35,894 nt of DNA, taken from Herbinix sp. (GTDB lineage Bacteria > Bacillota > Clostridia > Lachnospirales > Lachnospiraceae). Shown here piece after piece: positions 1 to 8,013 of the stretch. Below the pieces are notes generated by a model. It saw nothing but the letters and a program-made list of their open reading frames with translations, did no database searches and had not been told where the DNA came from. The stretch is from NCBI GenBank assembly GCA_029238935.1, contig JAQZBN010000039.1, positions 1 to 35,894 of the forward strand. The letters are read 5' to 3'. A program made the position numbers and the translations under genes. Each line of letters opens with the position of its first letter. Positions within the stretch are counted from its first letter, which is position 1.

Positions 1-446
1 AAGTAATACTTAACCATTTCCAGAGAAAAACCGTAGATATCAGCAATTTCTTTACAACTTATATCTTGAAAATAATAAGCAATGGTACATATTCGATATT
101 CTTTGGAAAGAAGAGCAAGTTCTCTTCTTAACACTTGAATTTCAAATTCTTTTACTAATAAAGCATCCATATCTTCCTGTCCATCAGCAATTGTTTCGTC
201 CAATTCCTGATGATTTCTTTTTTGCTTTTGCGAAAGATATTTTTTATATGTATTATTAGCAGTTGCCCATATAAAGCCAAATATTGCATTTTCATTCTTT
301 AATCGATGTCCGCTATTTAAAAGAGATAGTATGATTTCGCTACAGAGTTCTTCTGCCTCTTCTTGATTGGAAATTCGGTTTAATGAATAAGCAAATATGG
401 TTTTCATATTTTCAGATATAAATTTACTGATTGCAGTATGATCCAT
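1..446 (-). CDS. sigma-70 family RNA polymerase sigma factor (3' end outside window)
   Basis: The reverse strand reads open from an ATG at 446 to the window edge, so the C-terminus is missing. The start has AAGGAG upstream with a 9-nt spacer. The N-terminal part carries a region-2-like helix (NRISNQEEAEELCSEIILSL) with a GFIWATANN segment. The distal part looks like region 4 (LLSKEYRICTIAYYFQDIS, then KEIADIYGFSLEMVK, a helix-turn-helix). This is the layout of short ECF-like sigma factors of about 160-180 residues. It would direct RNA polymerase to a small regulon; any partner anti-sigma gene would lie beyond the left edge. Family call is firm; targets are unknown. Confidence 0.85.
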   Translation of the reverse strand, partial: MDHTAISKFISENMKTIFAYSLNRISNQEEAEELCSEIILSLLNSGHRLKNENAIFGFIWATANNTYKKYLSQKQKRNHQELDETIADGQEDMDALLVKEFEIQVLRRELALLSKEYRICTIAYYFQDISCKEIADIYGFSLEMVKYY

Positions 447-967
447 CTTATTTTTCTCCTTTTGAAAGCTTTCATTAATATAGTACTAAAACAAGAAAGA
501 TGGTTAATCATGAATTTACAAATATTTGAGCTGGTTAAATGATGTTTCATTTTACTATCATGAAGGGATGGAATATGATGCATATAACTATTCAATAGTA
601 ACATAAAAATTGGATAAGTTATTTTTGCTTATTGTTAAAGCTTGTTACATAAGCTGTAAATTAAATTGACTAGGGTATAGTTTAATTATAAATCAACAAC
701 TACACATGTATGGAATAAAACAAAGAACTCTTTGCAGAGTTCTCAGCTGAAACTACTTTATATTTAGTATCGTCGTTCTATATTTATAGTACAATAGCTT
801 AATTGATTTTCCATGACGATACTCTTAGCGACTTCAAAATCCTCTTTATTCTGTAATTTACTTTTGTTTATTTAATACTTATAACTCACACCGGTTTCTT
901 CTAAATAAGCCTATGAAACATCTAAACTATGTTCTTAATATATTAACCAAATCAATCTACATTCTAC
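447..967. other. intergenic region with a decayed coding fragment
   Basis: No intact gene is visible. On the minus strand at about 764-874 a stretch without stops reads like the tail of a protein (KLQNKEDFEVAKSIVMENQL, then SYCTINIERRY and a stop) but has no start or ribosome binding site. A second piece (YLEETGVSYKY) sits just upstream in another frame. This suggests an eroded gene, low confidence. A hairpin at 724-743 is listed separately. Confidence 0.3.
724..743 (-). terminator. possible rho-independent terminator
   Basis: Perfect 8-bp stem AGAACTCT / AGAGTTCT with a TTGC loop. On the minus strand it is followed by CTTTGTTTTA. It lies about 225 bp downstream of the pentapeptide-protein gene and could end that transcript; the U-run is interrupted, so confidence is modest. 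Confidence 0.4.
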
Positions 968-1798
968 TTAGCACCAGGTAATAGGATGTGTTAAGTTTAT
1001 AGGTAGTTTTGTAGCCGAATTCCCACGAGCAGAATTAACTTGTCCCTGCGTTAAGTAAACAGCTTCGCTTAAATCGGCATCACTAAAATCGGTATCTCTG
1101 GTATCTGCACCAAGAAAATTTGCTCCATTAAAATTGCACCCATTAAATTTGGCTGCAATCAACAAGGTCATGGTGAAATCAGCGCCATGAAAGTTCTTAC
1201 CTTTGAAAGCTTTACCCATATAATTCTTTTCGTGTTCTTTTTTATCAAGAGAGTAGTTCAACTTTACAAGGTTGCTGACTTTTTTTAAGCATTCATTCGC
1301 TCGTTTTCTATAGTCATTTATATCTGTTGTAAGTATATCTTTGGTAGGAGCACTACAGATCGATTTATTCTCAGTTATGAGTACTTCTATATCATACCAA
1401 AGATTTCTTGCAGGCAATATAGTCTTTGCCTCTGCCAAATAATAAAGTATTTGATGAAGTTGGAATACGATAAGGAATACCTCAAATATTTGCTGGGGAT
1501 TGTTCTCAGTAGACCAAGTTGTGTGAGGATAAATAGTCTGTGTTACCTTTTGACCGGCACCGAAACAATCATAACCAAGGCAGCCTTTCATTTTTCGCCT
1601 AGGAAGCTCTGCGTGAATTTTACAACGAAAATCAGATTGTAAATTAACACATGGTTTTCCTGCTTCTTTATCTTCTGGAAATCCATCCAGTTTTGAAAAG
1701 TATAATGCAGTGCAGCACAAACCACTACATTTTGAACAATCTATTTTTAATTCTTCGAATAATTCTTTATCAACAGCGTTTTCATCATGTATTTTCAT
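968..1798 (-). CDS. Cys-cluster and pentapeptide-repeat protein
   Basis: 276 residues. The N-terminus has a compact cysteine cluster (C21-x2-C24-x3-C28-C29, CSKCSGLCC) with further cysteines in the next 60 residues, as in small metal- or Fe-S-binding YkgJ-like zinc/iron chelating domains. The middle is helical and unrecognised. The C-terminus (about residues 195-250) has degenerate pentapeptide repeats of the A(D/N)FxG type (FHGADF, FNGCNFNGANFLGADTRD, FSDADLSEA), which fold as a right-handed beta helix. The ATG has AAGGA 8 nt upstream. It is monocistronic. The family (pentapeptide protein with N-terminal Cys box) occurs in Gram-positives; molecular function is not established and none is inferred here. 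Confidence 0.8.
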   Translation of the reverse strand: MKIHDENAVDKELFEELKIDCSKCSGLCCTALYFSKLDGFPEDKEAGKPCVNLQSDFRCKIHAELPRRKMKGCLGYDCFGAGQKVTQTIYPHTTWSTENNPQQIFEVFLIVFQLHQILYYLAEAKTILPARNLWYDIEVLITENKSICSAPTKDILTTDINDYRKRANECLKKVSNLVKLNYSLDKKEHEKNYMGKAFKGKNFHGADFTMTLLIAAKFNGCNFNGANFLGADTRDTDFSDADLSEAVYLTQGQVNSARGNSATKLPINLTHPITWC

Positions 1799-1870
1799 AA
1801 TTGATTCCTTTACCTAGTACAAATCAGTAAGATTATAATTAGAACAAAACGAATTGCTTTAGTAGGTGAA

Positions 1871-2803
1871 TTATCTTTCTAATTGTATAAATTCTTGTGT
1901 AAACATTGTATTACACCATCGATCCATTGCTTTTACGAATTTTTCGTCTTGATATACCTTATTATGATGGATCGCTATATAGGATATGATGGAAAGAACC
2001 ATGAAAGCGCTTATATAGGATTTATTCACAGTACGATGACCAACGGATTCATAACCAGCAATCAGAGAAGGAATTAATTCGTCATGATGGAGACTACATA
2101 TTAAATCACTTAAATCCATCTCAGGAACTCCATAACCGGATAATGAAAAATCAATTGGACTGATTGTAACTTTATCATAAATTAAGTTTGATTTACTAAA
2201 GTCAGCATGAATTAATACATAGTTCTTCTTTTCAGCTTTTATAATATCTTTCGTATATAATAGTACGTCTTCGATTTGATTTAAATGTAGTTCTGAGATA
2301 TGTTTCATATCACATGCACTTCGCAATTCTTTGATTAGTCTGTTTACGAACGACTCATCATAATGAAATCTATTCACATTTAATATTTGAGATGTAGTGT
2401 TATGAAGTTCACCGATCATTTGTCCTATTTGATAGACAAGCTCTTCTGTGATTGTAGCATTTACAAGATCATCCCCGTCCAGCCATGAAAGTACTGTTAC
2501 CAGATCGCCATTATGCAATCTTGTTATATATTGATCATAAATATTTTTGATTGGATATTGTAGCTTGAAACCTCTAAGGTCATGTAATTTTATCAGTAGT
2601 TCAATTTCGCCATCAATAAATACCTCTCGTGGAGTATCTCCACAATGCAGCGAAAAATCCAGACCATCCGCTGCTTTATGTATTCTTAGCAGGTACTTTT
2701 TATTATCATCTGTGACAGCATAGGTTATATTTTCATTATGACGAATGAAGACTGCTTCAGGATGCACAAAATTGTAGTTATCTAATGCTTCTTGTAACAT
2801 CAT
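1871..2803 (-). CDS. APH-family phosphotransferase (small-molecule kinase)
   Basis: Aminoglycoside-phosphotransferase/choline-kinase fold. The catalytic loop reads HADFSKSN (Brenner HxDxxxxN) and the metal-binding Asp sits in PIDFS, so the ATP-dependent kinase core looks intact. The substrate is not predictable; many members act on sugars, amino alcohols or unknown metabolites and not on antibiotics. I chose the ATG at 2803 because GGAGG stands 10 nt upstream; a GTG at 2836 in the same frame has no usable ribosome binding site. It follows the HD-domain gene by 45 bp, or 12 bp from the GTG, so the two are probably one transcript. Confidence 0.85.
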   Translation of the reverse strand: MMLQEALDNYNFVHPEAVFIRHNENITYAVTDDNKKYLLRIHKAADGLDFSLHCGDTPREVFIDGEIELLIKLHDLRGFKLQYPIKNIYDQYITRLHNGDLVTVLSWLDGDDLVNATITEELVYQIGQMIGELHNTTSQILNVNRFHYDESFVNRLIKELRSACDMKHISELHLNQIEDVLLYTKDIIKAEKKNYVLIHADFSKSNLIYDKVTISPIDFSLSGYGVPEMDLSDLICSLHHDELIPSLIAGYESVGHRTVNKSYISAFMVLSIISYIAIHHNKVYQDEKFVKAMDRWCNTMFTQEFIQLER

Positions 2804-2848
2804 AGTTTTGTATCCTCCATGAGGTAAGCTAAACACCTCAGTTTCTGT

Positions 2849-3421
2849 TCATTGAATTTGTAAGTGGTCAATATCCAAACCGGACTTATTCTCAAAATAA
2901 TGCTTTAGTTCAATATGTTTGTCCCATTTTATTTGCGGGTAATGACCATATCTTTGTTTTACGTCATTCATACGAACTTCTATTTCAACAGGTCCATCGG
3001 GAAGGGAAATACTATCACATAATTGTATCAATCTATCGTAGTCATCATATTCATATCCTTGAATCAAATCATTAATTATCTTCAAGTCGTTATCGGATAC
3101 ATCTTTTTCACCAATACTGGTATCAATGTCTTTGATAGCAAAAGAATGCGTTATGCAGATGCGGGCTGCTTCTTCATACCCAAGCTTCATCAGATAATGA
3201 TATCCATCTATGACATGGGCAAGATGGGTAACACCGTATCTGCGGCCTATGTCGTGTAGAAGTCCGCATATAAATGCTTTATCTTCGTCCAAATCATCGC
3301 AATGTTTACTAATGGTATAGGCACATTTTGCAACAATAATAGAATGATCCTTCCAAGGACCGGGATTACTAAGATATGCCTCATTTAATAAATCTAAAGC
3401 TTGTTCCTTGCTTGGAAACAT
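2849..3421 (-). CDS. HD-domain phosphohydrolase
   Basis: 190 residues with the HD signature: H26 (KDHSIIVAKCAYTIS) and H56-D57 in GLLHDIGRRYG. The HDIG-like motif implies a metal-dependent phosphohydrolase. The substrate is unknown; relatives cleave nucleotides or cyclic dinucleotides. AAGGAG lies 6 nt before the ATG. It is the first gene of a probable two-gene unit with the APH kinase at 2803-1871, so a phosphorylation/dephosphorylation pair acting on related metabolites is possible (inference from adjacency only). Confidence 0.85.
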   Translation of the reverse strand: MFPSKEQALDLLNEAYLSNPGPWKDHSIIVAKCAYTISKHCDDLDEDKAFICGLLHDIGRRYGVTHLAHVIDGYHYLMKLGYEEAARICITHSFAIKDIDTSIGEKDVSDNDLKIINDLIQGYEYDDYDRLIQLCDSISLPDGPVEIEVRMNDVKQRYGHYPQIKWDKHIELKHYFENKSGLDIDHLQIQ

Positions 3422-3478
3422 TGTTTTCTCCTTATTTTTTACTGAATAATCTTAATCATAAAAGCTTTCAGCTATGAA

Positions 3479-3496
3479 ACCACAGTAGGAGAGTAT
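3479..3496. repeat. 18-nt dispersed repeat, copy 1
   Basis: ACCACAGTAGGAGAGTAT in the spacer between the PNPOx-like gene and the HD-domain gene; second copy at 14347-14364. Confidence 0.6.
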
Positions 3497-3610
3497 CCTG
3501 TAGAAAATGTTATCAAGTAGAACTAATATATGGATAACAAACATGATTTAAATCAAGATCCGTGGTTAAGTTTTAATCAGAAAGATTTTATTTATTATAG
3601 GTGTATGACG

Positions 3611-4081
3611 TTATGAAGCTGTGATAATATCAAATTCAAAAGGGAACTGTACAGCTTCTTTTAACAAAAAGTCTATTTTATAACCAAAACCATCCTTATA
3701 AATAAATCCATCCTGAGGTTCGATTTTAACATAGCACATGTTTTCATCGTCCTCGTTATTATGTTTAAAGTACCAAGGCTCAAAAGCTTTGATTAATTTT
3801 TCTCTTATTTCTTTATTTTCATTTGAAAGGGGATGTCCTATGTTCAAAGCTTTCCCTTTAAAACGATATAAATTATTACATAAAGAAACGTTACTATTAA
3901 GCATTAATTCTTGCACTTTTTGTGACAACGAGTATGTTACCACATAAAATGAGCCATTGTCATAAAACGTATCGATAAACCGTACAGTTGGAACATTATC
4001 TTTTGCAGTCGCCAATGCAAACTGATAATCTTTCGCAAACAATTCATTCATAATATCCATCGCTTTTTCAAAAACATTCAT
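3611..4081 (-). CDS. pyridoxamine 5'-phosphate oxidase-like flavoprotein
   Basis: 156 residues from the ATG at 4081, chosen because AGGAGG precedes it by 8 nt; an in-frame ATG at 4132 lacks such a site. The sequence matches the split-barrel FMN-binding family (FALATAKDNVPTVRFID, then FYVVTYSLSQKVQELMLNSN, then FKGKALNIGHPL), typical of small PNPOx-like proteins that bind FMN or F420-like cofactors and often act as reductases. Specific substrate unknown. Monocistronic, with its own promoter presumably in 4082-4250. Confidence 0.85.
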   Translation of the reverse strand: MNVFEKAMDIMNELFAKDYQFALATAKDNVPTVRFIDTFYDNGSFYVVTYSLSQKVQELMLNSNVSLCNNLYRFKGKALNIGHPLSNENKEIREKLIKAFEPWYFKHNNEDDENMCYVKIEPQDGFIYKDGFGYKIDFLLKEAVQFPFEFDIITAS

Positions 4082-4250
4082 AACTAGATCCTCCTGAAAA
4101 GATTCATTAATGTAATTTATAGATATAGACAAACCCCTAGAGTGAATAACAATTGTAATCCATTATAAGTACTAGTTATTTTCTGTCATATAATTTCTAA
4201 ACATTATACTACCATAATATGGAATATAAATAAACCAAAACTTTAGTGAT

Positions 4251-4279
4251 AAAGAAAAACACGCCAGCTCTGGCGTGTT
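4251..4279 (-). terminator. rho-independent terminator of the HD hydrolase gene
   Basis: AACACGCCA / TGGCGTGTT, 9 bp, four-base loop GCTC. On the minus strand the stem is followed by TTTTTCTTT. It lies 73 bp past the stop of the 4996-4352 gene. Confidence 0.8.
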
Positions 4280-4351
4280 AAAATGATGTAACACGAAAAT
4301 ATCTCTATATCGTGCTATCCTAGATAATGAATAAAGAAATAATGAAGGATA

Positions 4352-4996
4352 TTATCGGTTTCCGTTCCATTCATTCATAAATTCATCTAAATATATTTCT
4401 AAAAAAGCATGTCTTTTTTCAGCCATTGACCTTGCAGTTTCTGTGTTCATCAAATCCTTCAGCTTAAGAATCTTTTCATAAAAATGGTTTATGCTGGTAC
4501 TGGTATGGTTTTCATATTCATCTGCTGTCAAAATTTCGATAGGCTTATCGGAAGGTGTATAGATTGGCCTACCCATATGCCCACCATAGGCAAACGTTCT
4601 TGCAATACCAATAGCACCTAAGGCGTCCAATCGATCAGCATCCTGAACTATTTTTCCTTCCACACTATTCGGAATAGTTGCTCCATTCCCTTTAAAAGAA
4701 ACTGATTTGATGATATTACATATTTCATTGATAGATGCATCATCCACTTGGTTTTCTATTAAAAATCTACGAGCATTCTCTAAGGTATCACTGGTTTCAA
4801 AGAGTTTACGATCGTCAACATCATGTAACAGGGCACTTAGTTTTATAAGGAATAGATTGCCCCCTTCCTTTTGTGCAATACTGCAAGCATTGTTATAAAC
4901 ACGTATGCTATGATAGTAGTCGTGTCCACTATAGTCGTGATGAAATAATTCCTTTATATAATTACATGCATTTTCTATTATTTGATTTTCATTCAT
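4352..4996 (-). CDS. HD superfamily hydrolase, YpgQ/YedJ-like
   Basis: 214 residues with HDYYHSIRVYNNA near residue 25, LLHDVDDRKL (H58-D59) and the conserved VQDADRLDALGAIGIARTF block typical of the YpgQ/YedJ group. Bacillus YpgQ is described as a nucleotide pyrophosphohydrolase, so a housecleaning role on (d)NTPs is plausible but not proven. An AAGGA site lies about 11 nt before the ATG. It is a single-gene unit closed by the strong hairpin at 4258-4279. Confidence 0.85.
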   Translation of the reverse strand: MNENQIIENACNYIKELFHHDYSGHDYYHSIRVYNNACSIAQKEGGNLFLIKLSALLHDVDDRKLFETSDTLENARRFLIENQVDDASINEICNIIKSVSFKGNGATIPNSVEGKIVQDADRLDALGAIGIARTFAYGGHMGRPIYTPSDKPIEILTADEYENHTSTSINHFYEKILKLKDLMNTETARSMAEKRHAFLEIYLDEFMNEWNGNR

Positions 4997-5221
4997 AGTA
5001 TGATTTTATCCTTCTTATATAAGTTGAAACTACATTAATGATACCTTTTGGAATTAACCAAACAAGAAGATAAGTTTTTGAAGAAAGTAGTTATCTTGTT
5101 TTCTGTTCTATATGTGATATCTTTCTAAGCTTAGTTTGATTATAATGATACGTAAAATCAGGAGAGAAGAGTGTTATCAAAACAGATGCTTTCCATAGTA
5201 TAATCAATAATATAGAAAACA

Positions 5222-5248
5222 AGCGCTTTTCCTGTTCGGAGAAGCGCT
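5222..5248 (-). terminator. rho-independent terminator of the HAD phosphatase gene
   Basis: 11-bp stem AGCGCTTTTCC / GGAGAAGCGCT (one T-G pair) with loop TGTTC, starting 10 bp after the stop codon. On the minus strand it runs into TGTTTTCTATATT. Confidence 0.7.
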
Positions 5249-5258
5249 ATATTAGATA

Positions 5259-6023
5259 CTATATGTATTCACCGATAAGTCCAGCGATGCTGTTAAAGGA
5301 TTTTCTGGCTTTTGCAATGACCTCCGGTCTTCCGGAGTTAACACTGAATCCGTTGAATTCAAGGATCATATCCAGATCATTAAAATTGTCTCCAATAACC
5401 AAAACATTTTCTTTCGGTACTTGCTTTATTTTCATATATCGAAGCAATCCAGTGGCTTTATTAACTCCTACCGGAACAATATCAATGCAAACACCATTTT
5501 GGAAAGCGGTTACCTTCTTACCAAACAGTTCGTTAATTTGCTGTGCACATTTATTCGCTTGCTCCTCTTTCTCATACTGGGTGCTCAGCTGCGTAAAGTA
5601 CGAAAGCTCATTTAAATCATCCATTATAATTCGTTTGAATTCAGGGCCAGGTTTACGATCCATATTTTCACTAATCCAATAGCCAGCTTCAGTATCAGTC
5701 TCTATTCGACCGATTGCTGCATGAAAACCTCCTGTTTCCAAAATGAATGAAACTAGAGAAGGGAGTACCTCACCGTCTGCAGTATTCTGTTCAACCGGCT
5801 TAGGGTCATTTTCATAAATCAAACCACCGTTGTTACATAGAAGAAAATCATAATCTACCTGATGACGTTCCAATTCTGTCTTGATACCGCAGTATCCACG
5901 GCCGGTATTCACACCAAAGAGATTACCCGCTTTACGCCATGCTGCAATTGCAGCCTTGTCCTTGTCCGATACAGTACCATGCTGTGTTAAAGTACCGTCA
6001 AAATCACTTGCTATAATATACAT
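5259..6023 (-). CDS. Cof-type HAD-IIB family hydrolase
   Basis: 254 residues with all HAD motifs: D7-F-D9-G-T-L (motif I), NTGRGY (motif II), and VLVIGDNFNDLDMI (motif IV). The alpha/beta cap between motifs II and IV places it in the Cof/IIB subfamily, phosphatases of sugar phosphates, FMN or PLP with relaxed specificity. The start ATG has GAGGTG 6 nt upstream. Length fits the family. Monocistronic between its own leader and terminator. Confidence 0.88.
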   Translation of the reverse strand: MYIIASDFDGTLTQHGTVSDKDKAAIAAWRKAGNLFGVNTGRGYCGIKTELERHQVDYDFLLCNNGGLIYENDPKPVEQNTADGEVLPSLVSFILETGGFHAAIGRIETDTEAGYWISENMDRKPGPEFKRIIMDDLNELSYFTQLSTQYEKEEQANKCAQQINELFGKKVTAFQNGVCIDIVPVGVNKATGLLRYMKIKQVPKENVLVIGDNFNDLDMILEFNGFSVNSGRPEVIAKARKSFNSIAGLIGEYI

Positions 6024-6081
6024 AATTTCACCTCGGTGTTATTCTAACATATCTTTTTTTAAAAGGAAAGTATAGGATATA

Positions 6082-6114
6082 CAAAAAGACCCGGATAAAT
6101 AAATTATCCGAGTC
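6082..6114 (-). terminator. rho-independent terminator of the cold-shock gene
   Basis: GACCCGGATAA / TTATCCGAGTC stem (G-U pair when read on the minus strand), loop about 5 nt, followed on the minus strand by TTTTTGT. It starts 23 bp past the stop codon. Confidence 0.85.
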
Positions 6115-6136
6115 ATTTCACATGCTTAAATTAAGA

Positions 6137-6340
6137 TTACGCTACTATTACATTAACAGCTTGTAAGCCACGTGCGCCAGTAGTAATATCAAAAGTAACA
6201 TTTTGATTTTCTTCTAAAGTCTTAAAGCCTTCGGAAGCAATTCCGGAGAAATGTACGAATACATCTTCACCAGTCTCGTTATTTGTGATAAATCCAAATC
6301 CTTTTTGAGCATTAAACCATTTTACTGTACCTTTATTCAT
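6137..6340 (-). CDS. cold-shock domain protein (CspA family)
   Basis: 67 residues, a single cold-shock domain with both RNA-binding motifs: KGFGFIT (RNP1) and VFVHFS (RNP2). The opening [18 protein letters not shown] is diagnostic of CspA/CspB-type RNA chaperones. AGGAGG precedes the ATG by 8 nt. The gene has its own TTGACA-17-TATGAT promoter at 6503-6475 and a leader of about 127 nt holding a long AU-rich hairpin with a U-run, so transcript elongation through the leader may be regulated. Monocistronic, with a clear terminator. Confidence 0.95.
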   Translation of the reverse strand: MNKGTVKWFNAQKGFGFITNNETGEDVFVHFSGIASEGFKTLEENQNVTFDITTGARGLQAVNVIVA

Positions 6341-6383
6341 GAAAGATACCTCCTAATATTTTATTTGAAATTTTCGGTGAAAA

Positions 6384-6443
6384 TAAAAAATCACATATTT
6401 TTGTAATTCATTAAAAGTGTTAATGATTTACAAAAATATGTGA
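6384..6443 (-). promoter_or_regulatory. leader attenuator-like hairpin of the cold-shock gene
   Basis: On the transcribed minus strand a 16-bp perfect arm (6428-6443 with 6391-6406), one T-T mismatch and 6 more pairs (6421-6426 with 6408-6413) close a 7-nt loop. The stem runs directly into TTTTTTATTTT (6390-6380). It lies between the promoter (6475-6503) and the ribosome binding site, so every cold-shock transcript must pass it. It has intrinsic-terminator form but is very poor in G-C pairs, hence possibly weak or temperature dependent (inference). Confidence 0.7.
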
Positions 6444-6474
6444 ATCAAAACTTTACATCTAAAATAACTACTTA

Positions 6475-6503
6475 ATCATAGCATCGTTATTTGATTTTGT
6501 CAA
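6475..6503 (-). promoter_or_regulatory. sigma-A-type promoter of the cold-shock gene
   Basis: Minus strand TTGACA (6503-6498), 17-nt spacer, TATGAT (6480-6475). Predicted start of transcription near 6468, about 127 nt before the ATG. Confidence 0.8.
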
Positions 6504-6765
6504 CCCTTCTATTATATTTTATATAGGACATTTAAATTCTAAATATATTTAAATAACTTAAATCTATTTATTTTATTATATAAAGCTGACACTAATATAA
6601 AAGAGTAGTAGTCTTGGGTATATTTTATGCATGCTAAGATAACGGGCAAGCTACCTTATATTAAAAGCGCAGTTTTCTAATAGGTTATTGCTAAAAATAA
6701 GTTGCTTCGATTTCTAAAAAAACCGTCGTATAATTTTTCAAGATAGATTAGTTCATATTAGGCTT

Positions 6766-7227
6766 TTAATTGGCACAACATAATTCAACAATTTTTAGAT
6801 CTACTTCATCTATATAACCAATATCTTCGACCATATCCCAAAGTAATATTTTGTCCATTTCATCATCAGCTTTTTTTATAAATTCAATTAATTCCTCCTG
6901 CTCACAATAATAAACAGCTTGATATCTTATTTTGTCATTGGTATCACTTATCTTAACCAACCCTTTGAATACTAAATTTGAATTTTTTTGATGAGTCTCT
7001 TCAAATAGCTCTCTTTCAGCTGCATATCTAGGGGTCTCACCCTCTTCAATATGACCGGCTGGAAACTCCCATTGATTTCTCCAAGTATTAAAACCTAATA
7101 CGTAATTATCTTTAATCTTCAAAATAGCATAGGCACCAGTAATATTTGAGTATTGATCCAGGTCATTTTCTTCTATAGGAAGAAAATCCAACAACTTCCA
7201 ACCACTTTTGTTTTCAGCTAATACCAT
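6766..7227 (-). CDS. NUDIX hydrolase
   Basis: 153 residues. The Nudix box starts at G58 (GHIEEGETPRYAAERELFEE): G-x5-E-x7-R-E-L-x-E-E is complete, but the glycine expected two positions after the last Glu is His (ETHQ). The family hydrolyses nucleoside diphosphates linked to another moiety, using Mg2+ bound by the RExxEE glutamates. Substrate unknown. GGAGG stands 8 nt before the ATG. The next gene upstream, a lipoprotein gene on the same strand, ends 59 bp before this start, so cotranscription is possible. Confidence 0.88.
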   Translation of the reverse strand: MVLAENKSGWKLLDFLPIEENDLDQYSNITGAYAILKIKDNYVLGFNTWRNQWEFPAGHIEEGETPRYAAERELFEETHQKNSNLVFKGLVKISDTNDKIRYQAVYYCEQEELIEFIKKADDEMDKILLWDMVEDIGYIDEVDLKIVELCCAN

Positions 7228-7286
7228 TCATCATTCCTCCAAATAGATACTAGCCAATTTAGTATTGATCTAGCATCTATATTATT

Positions 7287-7652
7287 CTAGTTCTCAATAT
7301 CAGTATCTATTCTGGAAAGCTCCCAAGCCGACTTATCACTAGCGTAATAAACGAAACCATCAATGTTTCCAGTGATATAAGATTTGTTATAATTTTTACC
7401 ATAATAATCAAGGATATTATCGGAAGCATAGTCTTTCACTTTGTAACAAACATCTAAGATACTATCTCCATTGGATGCAACAATGCGAGATACACCACTT
7501 ACATCCCCTATGGTTGAATATTCAACTACTGTATAGCTTGCATCTTCAAGGTATGATATTAACTTTTTTTGACTTGGTATGTGTATTTTTGACGAACAGC
7601 CAGAGGCTAAAACCACTATAGCAAAGAGTAGTATAATAACCATTTTTCTCAT
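7287..7652 (-). CDS. small hypothetical lipoprotein
   Basis: 121 residues from the ATG at 7652, picked because it opens a textbook signal peptide and has GAGG 10 nt upstream; an ATG at 7676 would add eight residues before the signal. The N-terminus is charged (MRKM), then hydrophobic, then LASGC with the lipidated Cys at 19. The mature domain (about 100 residues) is not recognised. Expected to be anchored to the outer face of the cytoplasmic membrane. Function unknown. Confidence 0.75.
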   Translation of the reverse strand: MRKMVIILLFAIVVLASGCSSKIHIPSQKKLISYLEDASYTVVEYSTIGDVSGVSRIVASNGDSILDVCYKVKDYASDNILDYYGKNYNKSYITGNIDGFVYYASDKSAWELSRIDTDIEN

Positions 7653-8013
7653 AGCTCGATTACCTCGTACTTCCAATTATTGTTATTTTATTATATCATA
7701 TAACACTTATATTACAACAGCCATCAACAGTAAAAACTAATAATATATGGAGCTTCATATTTATTGATCGAATACATTTATCAACGGCTGTTTTATCATA
7801 TTTTGTTTTGTTATGAATGGATCATTGTATTATTATAGTTCATCCATACCAAAACTGATTTATCAATTAATTATAGGTGCATCAGGTTTTGGACGAAGGT
7901 TTATTCTTATTGGAAATAGGACGAAAAAATACGTGAAATAATAAAAAGTCCACCTTGCGATGAACTTTTTACGTATGAATATGAATTTTCTCGAGAAAGT
8001 GATTAATTTATTA
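7653..8013. other. intergenic region
   Basis: Apart from the terminator hairpin at 7943-7970 I see no gene, only AT-rich sequence that should hold the promoter of the lipoprotein gene. Confidence 0.5.
7943..7970 (-). terminator. terminator of the AraC-VOC gene, shared hairpin motif
   Basis: AAAAAGTCCA / TGAACTTTTT with loop CCTTGCGA; on the minus strand followed by TTATTATTT. It is 43 bp after the stop of the 8820-8014 gene. The core AGTCCACC...GATGAACT recurs at 34855-34877. Confidence 0.75.

Noticed and set aside
404..604. 66-codon minus-strand frame
   Set aside because: It overlaps the start of the sigma-factor gene in another frame and has no ribosome binding site or recognisable sequence.
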